From positions 434,001 to 498,000 of the forward strand of contig NZ_RZNC01000002.1 of the NCBI RefSeq assembly GCF_004078655.1: a stretch of 64,000 bases of DNA, written 5' to 3'. Every line of letters starts with the position of its first letter. Within the stretch, counting starts at the first letter, position 1. This stretch comes from Labedella populi. GTDB lineage: Bacteria; Actinomycetota; Actinomycetes; Actinomycetales; Microbacteriaceae. Shown here in pieces: positions 34,601 through 43,776 of this stretch. The translations under genes and the position numbers were made by a program. The notes below the pieces were generated by a model. The model did not search any database and was not told the DNA's origin. It saw only the letters and a program-made list of their open reading frames with translations.

Positions 34601-35303
34601 CGACCGGCTGTCGACGATCGCCGCGAACAACGAGCTCGGTAGTGGCATGCAGGTCGCGCTCAAGGACCTCGAGATCCGCGGGGCGGGCAACCTGCTCGGC
34701 GGGGAACAGGCCGGCCACATCGCGGGAGTCGGCTTCGACCTCTACTTGCGCATGATCGGCGAGGCCGTGTCGACCTTCCGGGGCGACGTCGCCGAGGGGC
34801 AGACGGAGCTGCGGCTCGAGCTGCCCGTCGATGCGCACATCCCGGAGGACTACATCGACAGCGAACGGCTGCGACTCGAGGCATATCAGAAGCTCTCGGT
34901 CGCGAGCGCTCCGACGGCGGCCACCGACCAGATCGACCTCGTCGTCGACGAGCTCACCGACCGGTACGGAGAGCCTCCGGCAGCCGTCGCGACACTCGTC
35001 GAGGTCGCTCGTCTCCGTCAGCGAGCCCAGCGATCGGGCCTCGGAGAGCTCGTCGCGATGGGCAGCAACCTCCGCGCGGCACCCGTCGAGCTGCCCGATT
35101 CGCTCCAGGCGCGTCTCCGACGCATGTACCCGCAGGGCAAGTTCATGAAGCAGACGAACGCGCTCGTCGTGCCGATGCCCCGCGTCGACGGTGAACCCCT
35201 CGCCGACCACGACCTCATCGTGTGGGTGCGTCAGTTCCTCGACGCCATGGTCCCGGTCCCGAAGGACACGGAGAGGGCGACGGTCGCGGAGCGGAGCGCC
35301 TAG
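31671..35303 (+). CDS. mfd: transcription-repair coupling factor
   Basis: 1210-aa Mfd. It displaces RNA polymerase stalled at lesions and recruits UvrA. Domains in order: UvrB-like N-terminal part without intact motifs (about 1-380), RNAP-interaction domain (about 490-560, with FVVHQTHGIGKFIEL), RecG-like helicase with Walker A SGDVGFGKTEVA near 680 and DEEQRFGVEHKD near 780, a second RecA lobe ending in a QLHQLRGRVGRGRERAYAY motif near 945, and the C-terminal TRCF autoinhibitory domain. Full length. Its stop codon shares a CTAG with the stop of the convergent VOC gene. Confidence 0.97.
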   Translation: MTLQGLIPALSRASSFQKALGYAGRDADFSAPDGLRAPLLASLVEARRQRGESAALFAITPTGREAEALRAALASLLPQAEIVEFPAWETLPHERLSPSAEIVGKRIHALRRMRTWNGVDPLVVTASVRAALQPIADNLTDIEPVVLHAGARGEDLGEITRRLVELAYVRVDMVSRRGEFAVRGGILDVFPPVASHPLRVEFFGDEVETVRAFSVADQRSLPDVIESVELPPSRELLLGDGVRQRAAEMVHEFPSLSSILEKVANGIPVEGMESLAPALVDHLVPVTHYVPVGAAVAVVAPERVASRAISLSETNREFLAAAWSAATAGAEAPIDLESGEFLSLNALKDSREQKGVREPWWTVSSFQAGPGDRPVDANGDPVEIDVDEMLTVRVDADPVPSFSGNVEGAVGHVAALLADGWSVVVAAQGAGLVERARDVLSERGLAARMVDVLPEDPEPGVAHLVQASAENGFQLAEIKLAVIGESEFYGRTAGYDSRSVKKLASRRKNVVDPLQLQAGDFVVHQTHGIGKFIELSQREVSSGGRNPTKTMREYLVLEYAPSKRGYPGDRLLVPTDQLDLLTRYVGGEAPQLSKMGGSDWAQAKGKARKAVRDIAVELVKLYSARMASRGHAFGPDTPWQRELEEAFPFAETPDQLTTIDEVKRDMESPIPMDRLLSGDVGFGKTEVAVRAAFKAVQDGKQVAILVPTTLLVKQHFETFQERFAGFPVHLRALSRFQTDKEAREVIEGLERGTVDVVIGTHRILTDRIRFKDLGLVIIDEEQRFGVEHKDALKKLKTNVDLLAMSATPIPRTLEMAVTGIREMSTLATPPEERHPVLSFVGPRSDKQIAAAIRRELLREGQVFFVHNRVSSINRIASQIAELVPEARIAVAHGQLSEHVLEQVVVDFWERRFDVLVCTTIIETGLDIQNANTIIIDRADKYGLSQLHQLRGRVGRGRERAYAYFLYDETKPLSETANDRLSTIAANNELGSGMQVALKDLEIRGAGNLLGGEQAGHIAGVGFDLYLRMIGEAVSTFRGDVAEGQTELRLELPVDAHIPEDYIDSERLRLEAYQKLSVASAPTAATDQIDLVVDELTDRYGEPPAAVATLVEVARLRQRAQRSGLGELVAMGSNLRAAPVELPDSLQARLRRMYPQGKFMKQTNALVVPMPRVDGEPLADHDLIVWVRQFLDAMVPVPKDTERATVAERSA

Positions 35304-35752
35304 GGCGTGTCTCCCTGTTCGTTGATGGCTCTCCTGCCCAATGATGCTTGGAACCGGATGAGGTACCCGTCGGGGTCCGTGACGAGGAATTGGCGCACTC
35401 CGGCCTCGGTGTGTTCCTCGATGCGATACCACTTCGTCTCGGGCGCCATGAACAGTGAGTAGTTGGCAGCGTCGAGCGCGATGAGAATCGGATCGAGGCT
35501 CTTCACACCGATCTGGAAGTTGATGCCACGCCCGAGGGGCGGTTGTAGTGGTCCGGTGACCCAGTTTCGCCCGACGCCTCGTTCCTCGAGCATGATGTGC
35601 GCTGAGCCGAGAGAGACGTATGCGAATCCTTCTCCTGGGCGCTCGTAATCAATCTGGAATCCGCAGAGACCGCACCAGAACTCGATGCTCTTCGACCTAT
35701 CACTGACCAGCAATTCGGGGACGAGCGCGGGACCAGCGGTCGAGGAGTTCAC
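35300..35752 (-). CDS. VOC-family protein (glyoxalase/bleomycin-resistance-like)
   Basis: 150 aa. The fold is suggested by PELLVSDRSKSIEFWCGLCGF near residue 12, an IMLEER motif near 54, and FLVTDPDGYLIRFQASLG near 120. These beta-alpha-beta-beta-beta halves and the DPDGYLIRF metal strand are typical of bleomycin-resistance-type VOC proteins, which bind or detoxify small molecules. The ligand is unknown. The local sequence is clearly less GC-rich than the flanking genes, suggesting recent acquisition. The start is the GTG at 35752. No strong ribosome binding site is seen. Convergent with mfd, overlapping by 4 bp. Confidence 0.8.
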   Translation of the reverse strand: MNSSTAGPALVPELLVSDRSKSIEFWCGLCGFQIDYERPGEGFAYVSLGSAHIMLEERGVGRNWVTGPLQPPLGRGINFQIGVKSLDPILIALDAANYSLFMAPETKWYRIEEHTEAGVRQFLVTDPDGYLIRFQASLGRRAINEQGDTP

Positions 35753-36135
35753 TCGTTCATCGTGGCAGACCTTGCAGCGTGCGCAACCGGAGGAGATGGC
35801 GCGCAGTGCGGCACCGTCGCGGCCGGTGAGGGCGAGCTTGTCGTATCAGTCGCGAGGGCTCACTACTGATTGGTCTCGTTGACCCCTCGTTCGACGTCGT
35901 TGCGACCTTTGTCGTCCTCGTGGTGGTAGTCGGCCGGGCGATCGCCGCGGGCACCGCGACCTTTGTGGTGGCCGTGCTGATCCGCGGGCTCGGAGATGAC
36001 CGCAGGGAACCTGCGAGAACGCAGACGGTGTCGAATCGCGCAGGACGGATACGCCTTCATGCTCATCCCGCGAGCTCCACCTCGAATGAGGAGAGGCGCC
36101 GAGGCGAGAACACCCAAGCGGCGCGCTCGCGCTCC
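35753..36135. other. 383-bp gap of atypical composition between VOC gene and nhaA
   Basis: No recognisable gene. The sequence reads as partial frames on both strands: CARCKVCHDE just upstream of the VOC start without a start codon, and a Val-rich hydrophobic stretch on the plus strand near 35890-35975. It may be remnants of a decayed insert. A weak small ORF is listed separately. Confidence 0.45.
35863..36066 (-). CDS. possible small ORF, 67 aa, unknown
   Basis: Begins MSMKAYPSCAIRHRL and ends in a very hydrophilic His/Lys/Asp/Arg-rich tail. It follows nhaA on the same strand after 69 bp. A weak purine stretch (GGTGGAG) lies about 14 nt upstream of the ATG. I recognise no family, and the codon pattern is not convincing. 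It may be chance. Confidence 0.18.
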   Translation of the reverse strand: MSMKAYPSCAIRHRLRSRRFPAVISEPADQHGHHKGRGARGDRPADYHHEDDKGRNDVERGVNETNQ

Positions 36136-37500
36136 TCAGTCCCGGTGCTGGTACACGTCGGGGACGCCGTCGGCGTCGGCGTCCTGGGCCTCTTCGTCCG
36201 CGATCCGCGCGTAATGCCGGTTCCGCAGTCCCAGCACGATGCTCGCAAGCCCCGCGGCGAGGAGCGAGGCGAGCAGAATGCCGACCTTCGCGTGGTCGTC
36301 GTGCGGGCTGCCTTCCCCGAAGGTGAGGCCCGCGACGAGCAAGGAGACGGTGAACCCGATGCCGGCGAGCAGGGAGATCCCGATGAGGTCGATCCAGCGG
36401 ACGGCGGCGTCGAGGCTCGCTTTCGTCAGCGTCGTGACGAGCCACGTGGTGCCGGCGATCCCGATCACCTTGCCGACGACGAGGCCGACGACGACCCCGA
36501 TCGTGACGCGGTCCGCGAGGGCTGCTCCGAACTCGTCCCCGACGACGGTGACCCCGGCGGCGAAGAAGGCGAAGATCGGGACGGCGACGCCCGCCGACAG
36601 TGGGCGGATACGGTGCTCGAAGACCTCGGCGAGTCCCGGTCCCGCATCGGGTCCGCCCGATGCGGCGCTCCGGATCACGGGCACGGTGAACGCGAGCGCG
36701 ACGCCCGCGATGGTCGCGTGCACACCCGACGCGTGGACGAGCGCCCAGGCGACGAAGGCGATGGGTACGAGGATGACCCACCCGGTCCAGATCCTCCCGC
36801 CGAAGAACCGACGGTAACGCTGAACGAGGAAGCCGAACAACGCGATCGGGATGAGCGCGAGCCCGAGCGCCACGAGATCGATGTCGTTCGTGAACACGAC
36901 CGCGATGATGCCGATCGCGATGAAGTCGTCCACGACCGCGAGGGTCAGCAGGAAGATCCGGAGCGCAGAGGGAAGCTTCGATCCGATGATGGCGAGGACC
37001 GCGACGGCGAACGCGATGTCCGTCGCGGTCGGGATCGCCCAACCACGTACCGTTTCCGGGTCCGACGCGTTGACGATGGCGTAGAGCACGGCCGGCACGA
37101 TGACGCCGCCGACGGCGGCGAGGACGGGGACGACAGCGGTCTTCGGATCCTTGAGGTCGCCGGCGATGAACTCGCGTTTGAGCTCGAGACCGACGATGAA
37201 GAAGAAGATCGCGAGCAGTCCATCGGACGCCCAGTGGCCGATGCTCAAGTCGAGGTGCCACGGCTCGTAGCCGATGGTCAGATCGCGGACCGCGTAGTAG
37301 GCGCTCGAGGCCGGGGAGTTGGCCCAGATGAGCGCCGCGACGGCGGCGACGAGGAGGAGCGCTCCGCCGACGCTCTCCTTGCGGAGGATCTCGTTGATGC
37401 GCAGCGCCTCGCCGTAGCTTCCGCGGCCGAACACACGTCGCCGGGCCGGGGGAGCGGGGTCGAGGGGAGGCGTTCCGGGGCTGGGAGGGGTATCGGTCAT
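36136..37500 (-). CDS. nhaA: Na+/H+ antiporter NhaA
   Basis: 454 aa with about 12 membrane helices. Key residues are present: the TATDIAFA motif with Asp161 (E. coli Asp133 equivalent) and the [10 protein letters not shown] motif with Asp191-Asp192 (E. coli Asp163-Asp164), the Na+/H+ binding pair. The [20 protein letters not shown] stretch near 92-111 is a family hallmark. It exports Na+ in exchange for H+ at alkaline pH. The ATG at 37500 follows a long open frame without support. A Pro-rich cytoplasmic head precedes helix 1 and an acidic tail ends YQHRD. Confidence 0.95.
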   Translation of the reverse strand: MTDTPPSPGTPPLDPAPPARRRVFGRGSYGEALRINEILRKESVGGALLLVAAVAALIWANSPASSAYYAVRDLTIGYEPWHLDLSIGHWASDGLLAIFFFIVGLELKREFIAGDLKDPKTAVVPVLAAVGGVIVPAVLYAIVNASDPETVRGWAIPTATDIAFAVAVLAIIGSKLPSALRIFLLTLAVVDDFIAIGIIAVVFTNDIDLVALGLALIPIALFGFLVQRYRRFFGGRIWTGWVILVPIAFVAWALVHASGVHATIAGVALAFTVPVIRSAASGGPDAGPGLAEVFEHRIRPLSAGVAVPIFAFFAAGVTVVGDEFGAALADRVTIGVVVGLVVGKVIGIAGTTWLVTTLTKASLDAAVRWIDLIGISLLAGIGFTVSLLVAGLTFGEGSPHDDHAKVGILLASLLAAGLASIVLGLRNRHYARIADEEAQDADADGVPDVYQHRD

Positions 37501-37636
37501 GGCAGTCCTTCGTGTGGGCGCGATCGTACGCTTCCGCCGCGTTGAACGACGGGCCGACCAGACTTCCCGGCTCTCCAGCTTCCAGCCTAGCGGCGGAATC
37601 GGCATATCCTGAGCCGACGGCGAGACGAATGGAGGG

Positions 37637-37765
37637 ATGGACGACATGACACCGATCGGCGGCGCACGGCGATCTCACGCGATCCGCCACGTGCGCCGGT
37701 GGGCGCGATCGACACCCGTCGCCGTGATCGCCAGGACCGGCTGGCGTGAGGCGGGGGACCGGTGA
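37637..37765 (+). CDS. possible 42-aa ORF overlapping the mazG start
   Basis: Begins [13 protein letters not shown] and ends TGWREAGDR. It is strongly basic, with eight Arg. A GGAGGG lies just before its ATG, and its stop overlaps the mazG start in a GTGA. It could be a translated leader that couples mazG translation. I recognise no domain. Confidence 0.35.
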   Translation: MDDMTPIGGARRSHAIRHVRRWARSTPVAVIARTGWREAGDR

Positions 37766-38478
37766 GCGGGGTGATCGAAGGCGACGACGCTTCCGAGCTC
37801 TCCGCGCTCCCCGAGCTGTCCCGTCTCCGGGCAGCCATGGAGGACGTGCTCGACCGGTGCGTCTGGAGTCGCACGATGTCGCACGAGTCCTTACTGACCT
37901 ATCTCGTCGAGGAGAGTTACGAGCTCGTCGACGCGGTCGAATCCGGAGTGTCCGATCACATCCGCGAGGAGCTCGCCGACGTGCTCCTTCAGGTCGTCTT
38001 CCACTCGGCGATCGCGTCCCGCGATCCGGGCGAGGGCTTCGATCTCGAGGACGTCGCCCGAGACGCCGCCGACAAGATGATCCGTCGGCACCCGCACGTG
38101 TTCGCGGGTGTCGAGGCGCCGACGGTCGAGGACGTCCTGCGAGTGTGGAGTGCGGCGAAGGCCGCGGAGAAATTCGAGCGGGAGAGCATCATGGACGGTC
38201 TGCCCCGGGCTCTTCCCGCTCTCGCACTCGCGGCGAAGACGACGGGCCGGATCGACCGGGCCGCTGTCGTCGTCGACGTCCCGACATCGCCCGTCGAGAT
38301 CCCCGCCGACGAGGAAGCGCTCGGCCGCATCCTGCTCGGGATCGCGACCGCGGCGGCGCGCTCGGGACTCGACCCCGAGAGGGCCCTTCGACGCGCGACG
38401 ACGAGGCTTCAGCGGGCGGTGCGAACGGCCGAAGGGAACACCGCGGGTCTCGACCGGAGCGGCCCGTCGTCCGCCTGA
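37762..38478 (+). CDS. mazG: MazG-family nucleoside triphosphate pyrophosphohydrolase
   Basis: 238 aa. All-alpha NTP pyrophosphohydrolase that cleans noncanonical nucleotides. The N-terminal MazG domain has the metal-binding helices EESYELVDAV (about residues 52-61) and REELADVLLQVVFHS (about 71-85), then the KMIRRHPHVFAG stretch near 107. The C-terminal half aligns by eye with a second MazG domain, but its ExxxD metal motif reads EEALGRILLGI, with the acidic residue lost, so only the first domain should be catalytic. The GTG start is 4 bp inside a small upstream ORF. Confidence 0.92.
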   Translation: MSGVIEGDDASELSALPELSRLRAAMEDVLDRCVWSRTMSHESLLTYLVEESYELVDAVESGVSDHIREELADVLLQVVFHSAIASRDPGEGFDLEDVARDAADKMIRRHPHVFAGVEAPTVEDVLRVWSAAKAAEKFERESIMDGLPRALPALALAAKTTGRIDRAAVVVDVPTSPVEIPADEEALGRILLGIATAAARSGLDPERALRRATTRLQRAVRTAEGNTAGLDRSGPSSA

Positions 38479-38509
38479 CCGGACGTGCGACGATCGGACC
38501 GAGCCACGC

Positions 38510-39583
38510 TCACGCCACGCGCTGCCCGCGGGGAAGTCTCCGTGCCGGCGTGATCGTGCGTCTGATGCCCCAGAAGAGCAGGGCGGCCGCAAGGAGGACG
38601 TGCGCCGCGAGTCCGACGAACCACGACGGTGTCGTCGAGTTCCAGATCTCCTCGGGCGTCGGGCTGTCCTCGTAGCCGCGTCCCGACTGCAGAGCCCCGC
38701 ACTCGTCGTAGATTGTCTCGGCCTCGGGAGGGATCTGCGCGGCTCGTGCCCCGAGTGCGAAGGATCCGAAGAGGTCGACGGGGTATCCGCTTCCGTCGAA
38801 TTCGCCCGCGCTGGCGTCGGCGAGGACGACGTACGGGTTGGCCGCGAGGAATCCCCAGACGAGATCGAAGCGCGGCACCTGCGAGGTGTAGACCTCGGGC
38901 GGGAGGCATTCCACGGCGCCTTCGTCGTCGTAGGAGGACGCGTCGACGTTGATGAATGTCGTCCGCTGCTCGGTCTGCACCGCGAGGCCCCCGAGTCCGA
39001 ACGCGATGAGCGTGCCGATGGAGAGCGCCGCGACGACGAGATAGGTCGACGCGACTGAGAACAGGGGGCGTCCGACGATCGCGGACAGCCCGACGGCGAC
39101 GGCCGAGACTACGGCGAGCTCGATGACGAGGACGAGCAGGGAGACGACGACCGTCCGTACCGGCAGCTCGCCGAGTGTGAACGAGAACAGGAGGAAGGGC
39201 AGGGACACGACGAGAAACGCGAGAGAGGTGATCCAGGAGGCGAGGAACTTGCCGATGACGATCTGGGTCGTCGAGACGAGGGTCACCTGGGTCGTCGCGA
39301 GGGTGCCGGCATCGCGGTCGCCGTTGACGGCGGCACCGCCGAGCGCCGGCACCAGGAGCGTCCCGAGCAGGAGGACGAAGTAGACGATCGTCGAGAACAG
39401 CCAGCCGCTGGAGCCCGTCGTTCCGTTCATCCCCGTGTTCGAGGACGTCGCCCAGAGGAGCAACGTGACGGCGGCGACGAGGATCGTGAACAGTCCCAGG
39501 AGGACGTAGACGGCCACTCCCCGCACGCGCTGGGCGAGTTCGAGTCGGACGATGATGTGCACGCCGCGCGTGAAGGGGATCAT
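38510..39583 (-). CDS. ABC transporter permease (ABC-2 type)
   Basis: 357 aa with about six membrane helices and a large extracellular loop between helices 5 and 6 (about residues 205-315, with Cys pairs such as VECLPPEV and DECGALQ). The GDRDAGTLATTQVTL stretch near 75 is the typical ABC-2 cytosolic coupling element. Its ATG overlaps the stop of the partner ATPase by 4 bp. Substrate unknown. Related pairs export drugs, lipids or polymers, or form gliding-like complexes. Confidence 0.88.
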   Translation of the reverse strand: MIPFTRGVHIIVRLELAQRVRGVAVYVLLGLFTILVAAVTLLLWATSSNTGMNGTTGSSGWLFSTIVYFVLLLGTLLVPALGGAAVNGDRDAGTLATTQVTLVSTTQIVIGKFLASWITSLAFLVVSLPFLLFSFTLGELPVRTVVVSLLVLVIELAVVSAVAVGLSAIVGRPLFSVASTYLVVAALSIGTLIAFGLGGLAVQTEQRTTFINVDASSYDDEGAVECLPPEVYTSQVPRFDLVWGFLAANPYVVLADASAGEFDGSGYPVDLFGSFALGARAAQIPPEAETIYDECGALQSGRGYEDSPTPEEIWNSTTPSWFVGLAAHVLLAAALLFWGIRRTITPARRLPRGQRVA

Positions 39584-40605
39584 CGCACGTCTCCTGTGTG
39601 TGGGTCGAGAGGTCCGTCTCCTCCGGGGCCGGAGCGCTCGGCCGGGTCGGAGTGTCGATCGAGGTCGAGGAACGTGCGTTCGAAGTCGCCGACGGCGGGA
39701 GCGAATGTGGAGACACGGACGCCGCGATGAACGAGTCCCGCGAGCAGGTCGGCCGCGGAGTCTTCGCCGGAGACGGCGACGAGGAGGGAATCGCCGACGG
39801 TCGAGACCGCGGCGGCGGGCACCTGGAGGTCCGCGAGGGCCTGCGGCAGCAGTTCGGGGGATCCCGTCGTTCGGATGCGCCAGGGGCGGGCGGAGGAGGC
39901 GGCGCGCGCGAGCCTCTCGGCGCTCACGGTCGAGCCCTGCTCGACGAACACGGCGTCGTCGGCGAGCTCCTCGAGCTCGGCGAGCACGTGGCTCGAGACG
40001 AGGACCGTGCGTCCGTCCCGGGCGAGTCCCCGGACGAGTTCGCGGAGCGCGACGCGAGCGGCCGGGTCGAGTCCCGACGCAGGTTCGTCGAGCAGCAGGA
40101 CCGACGGGTCGTGGACGAGCGCGCGCGCGAGCGACAATCGCTGCTTCTGCCCCCGCGAGAGGGACCGCGTCTGTGCAGACGCGATGTCCTCGAGCGACAC
40201 GAGGGTGATGAGTTCCTCCGCACGTTCGCGAGCGCGTTCGGCCGTCATGCCGTAGAGCAGCGCGGTCGTCTCGATCGCCCGGCGGACCGAGAGCGCGTTC
40301 CACGACCCCAGAACGTCGGGCATCCAGCCGGTCGCACGCCGCACCGCCCCGGGGGAGGTGACGGGGTCGTGGCCGGCGACGGAGAGGGTGCCGGCGTCCG
40401 GTGCGAGGAGTGTCGCGAGCATGAGGAGCAACGTCGTCTTGCCCGCGCCGTTGGGCCCGATGAGGGCCGTGACCCGGCCGGGTCTTGCCGTGAAGGTCAT
40501 GTCGCGGACCGCATGCACGTCCCCGAACGATCGTCGGAGGCCGGTCACGACGATGCCGTCCCTTCCCGAGGGGGACGGGGCTGTCACGTATGGCGTCTGG
40601 GTCAT
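39580..40605 (-). CDS. ABC transporter ATP-binding protein
   Basis: 341 aa. Walker A GPNGAGKTT (about residues 50-58), signature LSRGQKQR (Arg replaces the usual Gly of LSGGQ), and Walker B VLLLDEPASGLD. The C-terminal about 120 residues form the accessory region of DrrA/CcmA-type exporters. The ATG at 40605 has a GGAGGT ribosome binding site 6 bp upstream. The longer frame is rejected. Operon with the permease, ATGA overlap. Divergent from hisS. Confidence 0.93.
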   Translation of the reverse strand: MTQTPYVTAPSPSGRDGIVVTGLRRSFGDVHAVRDMTFTARPGRVTALIGPNGAGKTTLLLMLATLLAPDAGTLSVAGHDPVTSPGAVRRATGWMPDVLGSWNALSVRRAIETTALLYGMTAERARERAEELITLVSLEDIASAQTRSLSRGQKQRLSLARALVHDPSVLLLDEPASGLDPAARVALRELVRGLARDGRTVLVSSHVLAELEELADDAVFVEQGSTVSAERLARAASSARPWRIRTTGSPELLPQALADLQVPAAAVSTVGDSLLVAVSGEDSAADLLAGLVHRGVRVSTFAPAVGDFERTFLDLDRHSDPAERSGPGGDGPLDPHTGDVR

Positions 40606-40758
40606 CTGCACCTCCAGGGCGCGCTCGCCGGGAGGGGAGACGATGGAAGCGTAGCGCGAGGGCGTCATGGATGAGCGGACGACTCACAGGGCGCGCTCCG
40701 GAGAGGCCCCCGGCGTTCTCGCGTGGCGGTGTCGCGGAGGGAGGGTCGAGGCTCGTGG

Positions 40759-40764
40759 CACAAT
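40759..40764 (+). promoter_or_regulatory. -10 element candidate for hisS (leaderless)
   Basis: CACAAT, 6 nt before the hisS ATG. No Shine-Dalgarno sequence. Confidence 0.4.
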
Positions 40765-40770
40765 CGGGGC

Positions 40771-42120
40771 ATGGCTTCACCGATCTCCCCGCCGCGCGGA
40801 ATGCGCGATTTCCTGCCGGCAGAGAAGGCGCGACGGGAGGCCGCCCTCGCGACGATCCGACGCGTCTACCGCACGCACGGGTTCGATGAGATCGAGACGC
40901 CGGTCGTCGAGGACCACGCCCGGCTCCACTCGGGGCTCGGCGGCGACAACGAGAAACTCGCGTACTCGATCCTCAAGCGAGGGCTCGATGCGGACGCGCT
41001 GCGCGCAGCAGCTGACGGCGGGGGAGTGGCGTCGCTCGCCGACCTCGGACTCCGCTTCGACCTCACGGTTCCCCTCGCCCGCTTCTATGCGACCCACCGG
41101 GCAGAGCTCGGCCCCGTCTTCCGGTCGCTGCAGGTCGCGCCCGTCTGGCGAGCCGAACGACCGCAGAAGGGGCGGTACCGCCAGTTCGTGCAGTGCGACA
41201 TCGACATCATCGGAGAGCCCGGTCCGCTCGCCGAGGTCGAACTGCTGTCGGCGACGACGGCGGCTCTGCGCGCCCTCGGTATCGACGGTTTCCGGATCCG
41301 CCTCAACGACCGCCGGCTGCTCGTCGGGATGCTCGAGCGCTTCGGTTTCCCCGCGGACGAGCACCCGGGCGTCCTCATCACCGTGGACAAGCTGGACAAG
41401 ATCGGGCACGACGGCGTCGTCGCCGAACTCCGGGGGCGCGGCGTCACCGCGTCCGCGGTCGACGCCCTCGAGGCCTTCTTCCGACGTCCGCAGACGATGG
41501 AGTTCGTGCCCTTCGGTGAGCGCCAGATCCGCAAGGCGCTCCCGGACGGGGTCGACGACGGCGTCGTCGCGGACCTCGCCGGGATCGGCCTCGCGGCGAC
41601 GGCCCAATCGCACGTCGACGCACCATCGCTCGGGGATCCCCGGTTCGCCCGCGACCTCGTCGTCTTCGACCCGTTCCTCGTCCGCGGCATGGGGTACTAC
41701 ACCGGCCCCATCTTCGAGATCGAGCACCCCGACTTCGGGTATTCGCTCGGCGGTGGTGGTCGTTACGACGGCATGATCGGCCGCTTCCTCGGGCAGGACG
41801 TTCCCGCGACCGGCTTCTCGATCGGTTTCGAGCGGATCGTGGACGTCGCGGCGACGACCGTGGACGAGCACGACGACGCCGTCGTGCTCGTCCACGAGGC
41901 CGACGCCGACCCTGCCGTGCTCGTGCGCCTCAAGTCGGAGCTCATCGCGGGCGGGGTCTCGCGGGTTCGTTTCGAGCGTCGCGCCAAGAACCTGCGCGCC
42001 CTGCTCGATCGTGTGGCCACCGACGGGTTCTCGCGCTTCGCGATCGTTCCGCGCGAGGGCGAGGGTGACGGCGGGGATGCGGTGACGGGAGACCGGCTCG
42101 AGTTCCGTCCGCTCGCGTGA
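40771..42120 (+). CDS. hisS: histidine--tRNA ligase
   Basis: 449-aa class II synthetase. The RGMRDFLPAEKARREAALATI opening contains motif 1 elements. Motif 2 is VAPVWRAERPQKGRYRQF (about residues 123-140). The histidine motif is RGMGYYTGPIFEIE near 306, and motif 3 is GFSIGFERI near 347. The C-terminal anticodon-binding domain follows (about 365-449). The ATG at 40771 starts the conserved N-terminus. A longer frame from 40723 is not needed. Stand-alone gene, divergent from the ABC pair. Confidence 0.96.
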   Translation: MASPISPPRGMRDFLPAEKARREAALATIRRVYRTHGFDEIETPVVEDHARLHSGLGGDNEKLAYSILKRGLDADALRAAADGGGVASLADLGLRFDLTVPLARFYATHRAELGPVFRSLQVAPVWRAERPQKGRYRQFVQCDIDIIGEPGPLAEVELLSATTAALRALGIDGFRIRLNDRRLLVGMLERFGFPADEHPGVLITVDKLDKIGHDGVVAELRGRGVTASAVDALEAFFRRPQTMEFVPFGERQIRKALPDGVDDGVVADLAGIGLAATAQSHVDAPSLGDPRFARDLVVFDPFLVRGMGYYTGPIFEIEHPDFGYSLGGGGRYDGMIGRFLGQDVPATGFSIGFERIVDVAATTVDEHDDAVVLVHEADADPAVLVRLKSELIAGGVSRVRFERRAKNLRALLDRVATDGFSRFAIVPREGEGDGGDAVTGDRLEFRPLA

Positions 42121-42162
42121 ACACCTGCTGAACGCGTGTGGGGTGGCCACCGGCCTCCTCGC

Positions 42163-42166
42163 TAGA

Positions 42167-42168
<2 letters not shown>
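42163..42168 (+). promoter_or_regulatory. -10 element candidate for eno
   Basis: TAGACT, 128 nt before the eno start codon. It would give a leader of about 120 nt that consists largely of the tandem array described next. Confidence 0.4.
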
Positions 42169-43577
<1,409 letters not shown>

Positions 43578-43590
43578 TCCGGTCGTTTTC

Positions 43591-43643
43591 GGACTCCCTC
43601 GATCGCCCGGAATCCTCCGGGCGTCGGGGGAGTCCCACTTTTT
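43591..43643 (+). terminator. rho-independent terminator of eno
   Basis: Two-part stem: GGACTCCC with GGGAGTCC outside and CGCCCGGA with TCCGGGCG inside, four-base apical loop, followed within 3 nt by a TTTTT run. Confidence 0.85.
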
Positions 43644-43648
43644 CCCAC

Positions 43649-43768
43649 AGCACGATGAACCGGCGCACGACGAACCAGCGCACGACGAACCAGCGCACGA
43701 CGAACCAACGCACGACGAACCAGCGCACGACGAACCAACGCACGACGAACCAACGCACGACGAAGGAG
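43649..43768. repeat. 15-bp minisatellite running into the ftsB ribosome binding site
   Basis: Eight contiguous copies of CGCACGACGAACCAR. The first is degenerate (AGCACGATGAACCGG), and the last ends GAAGGAG, which is the Shine-Dalgarno of the ftsB-like gene. Copies alternate between final G and A. The 15-bp period keeps a plus-strand frame reading RTTNQ repeats open. Confidence 0.95.
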
Positions 43769-43776
43769 GCGAGGGG

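Noticed and set aside
35757-35954. 65-codon minus-strand ORF upstream of the VOC gene
   Set aside because: Arg/Thr-rich with no ribosome binding site; composition suggests noise in a decayed region.
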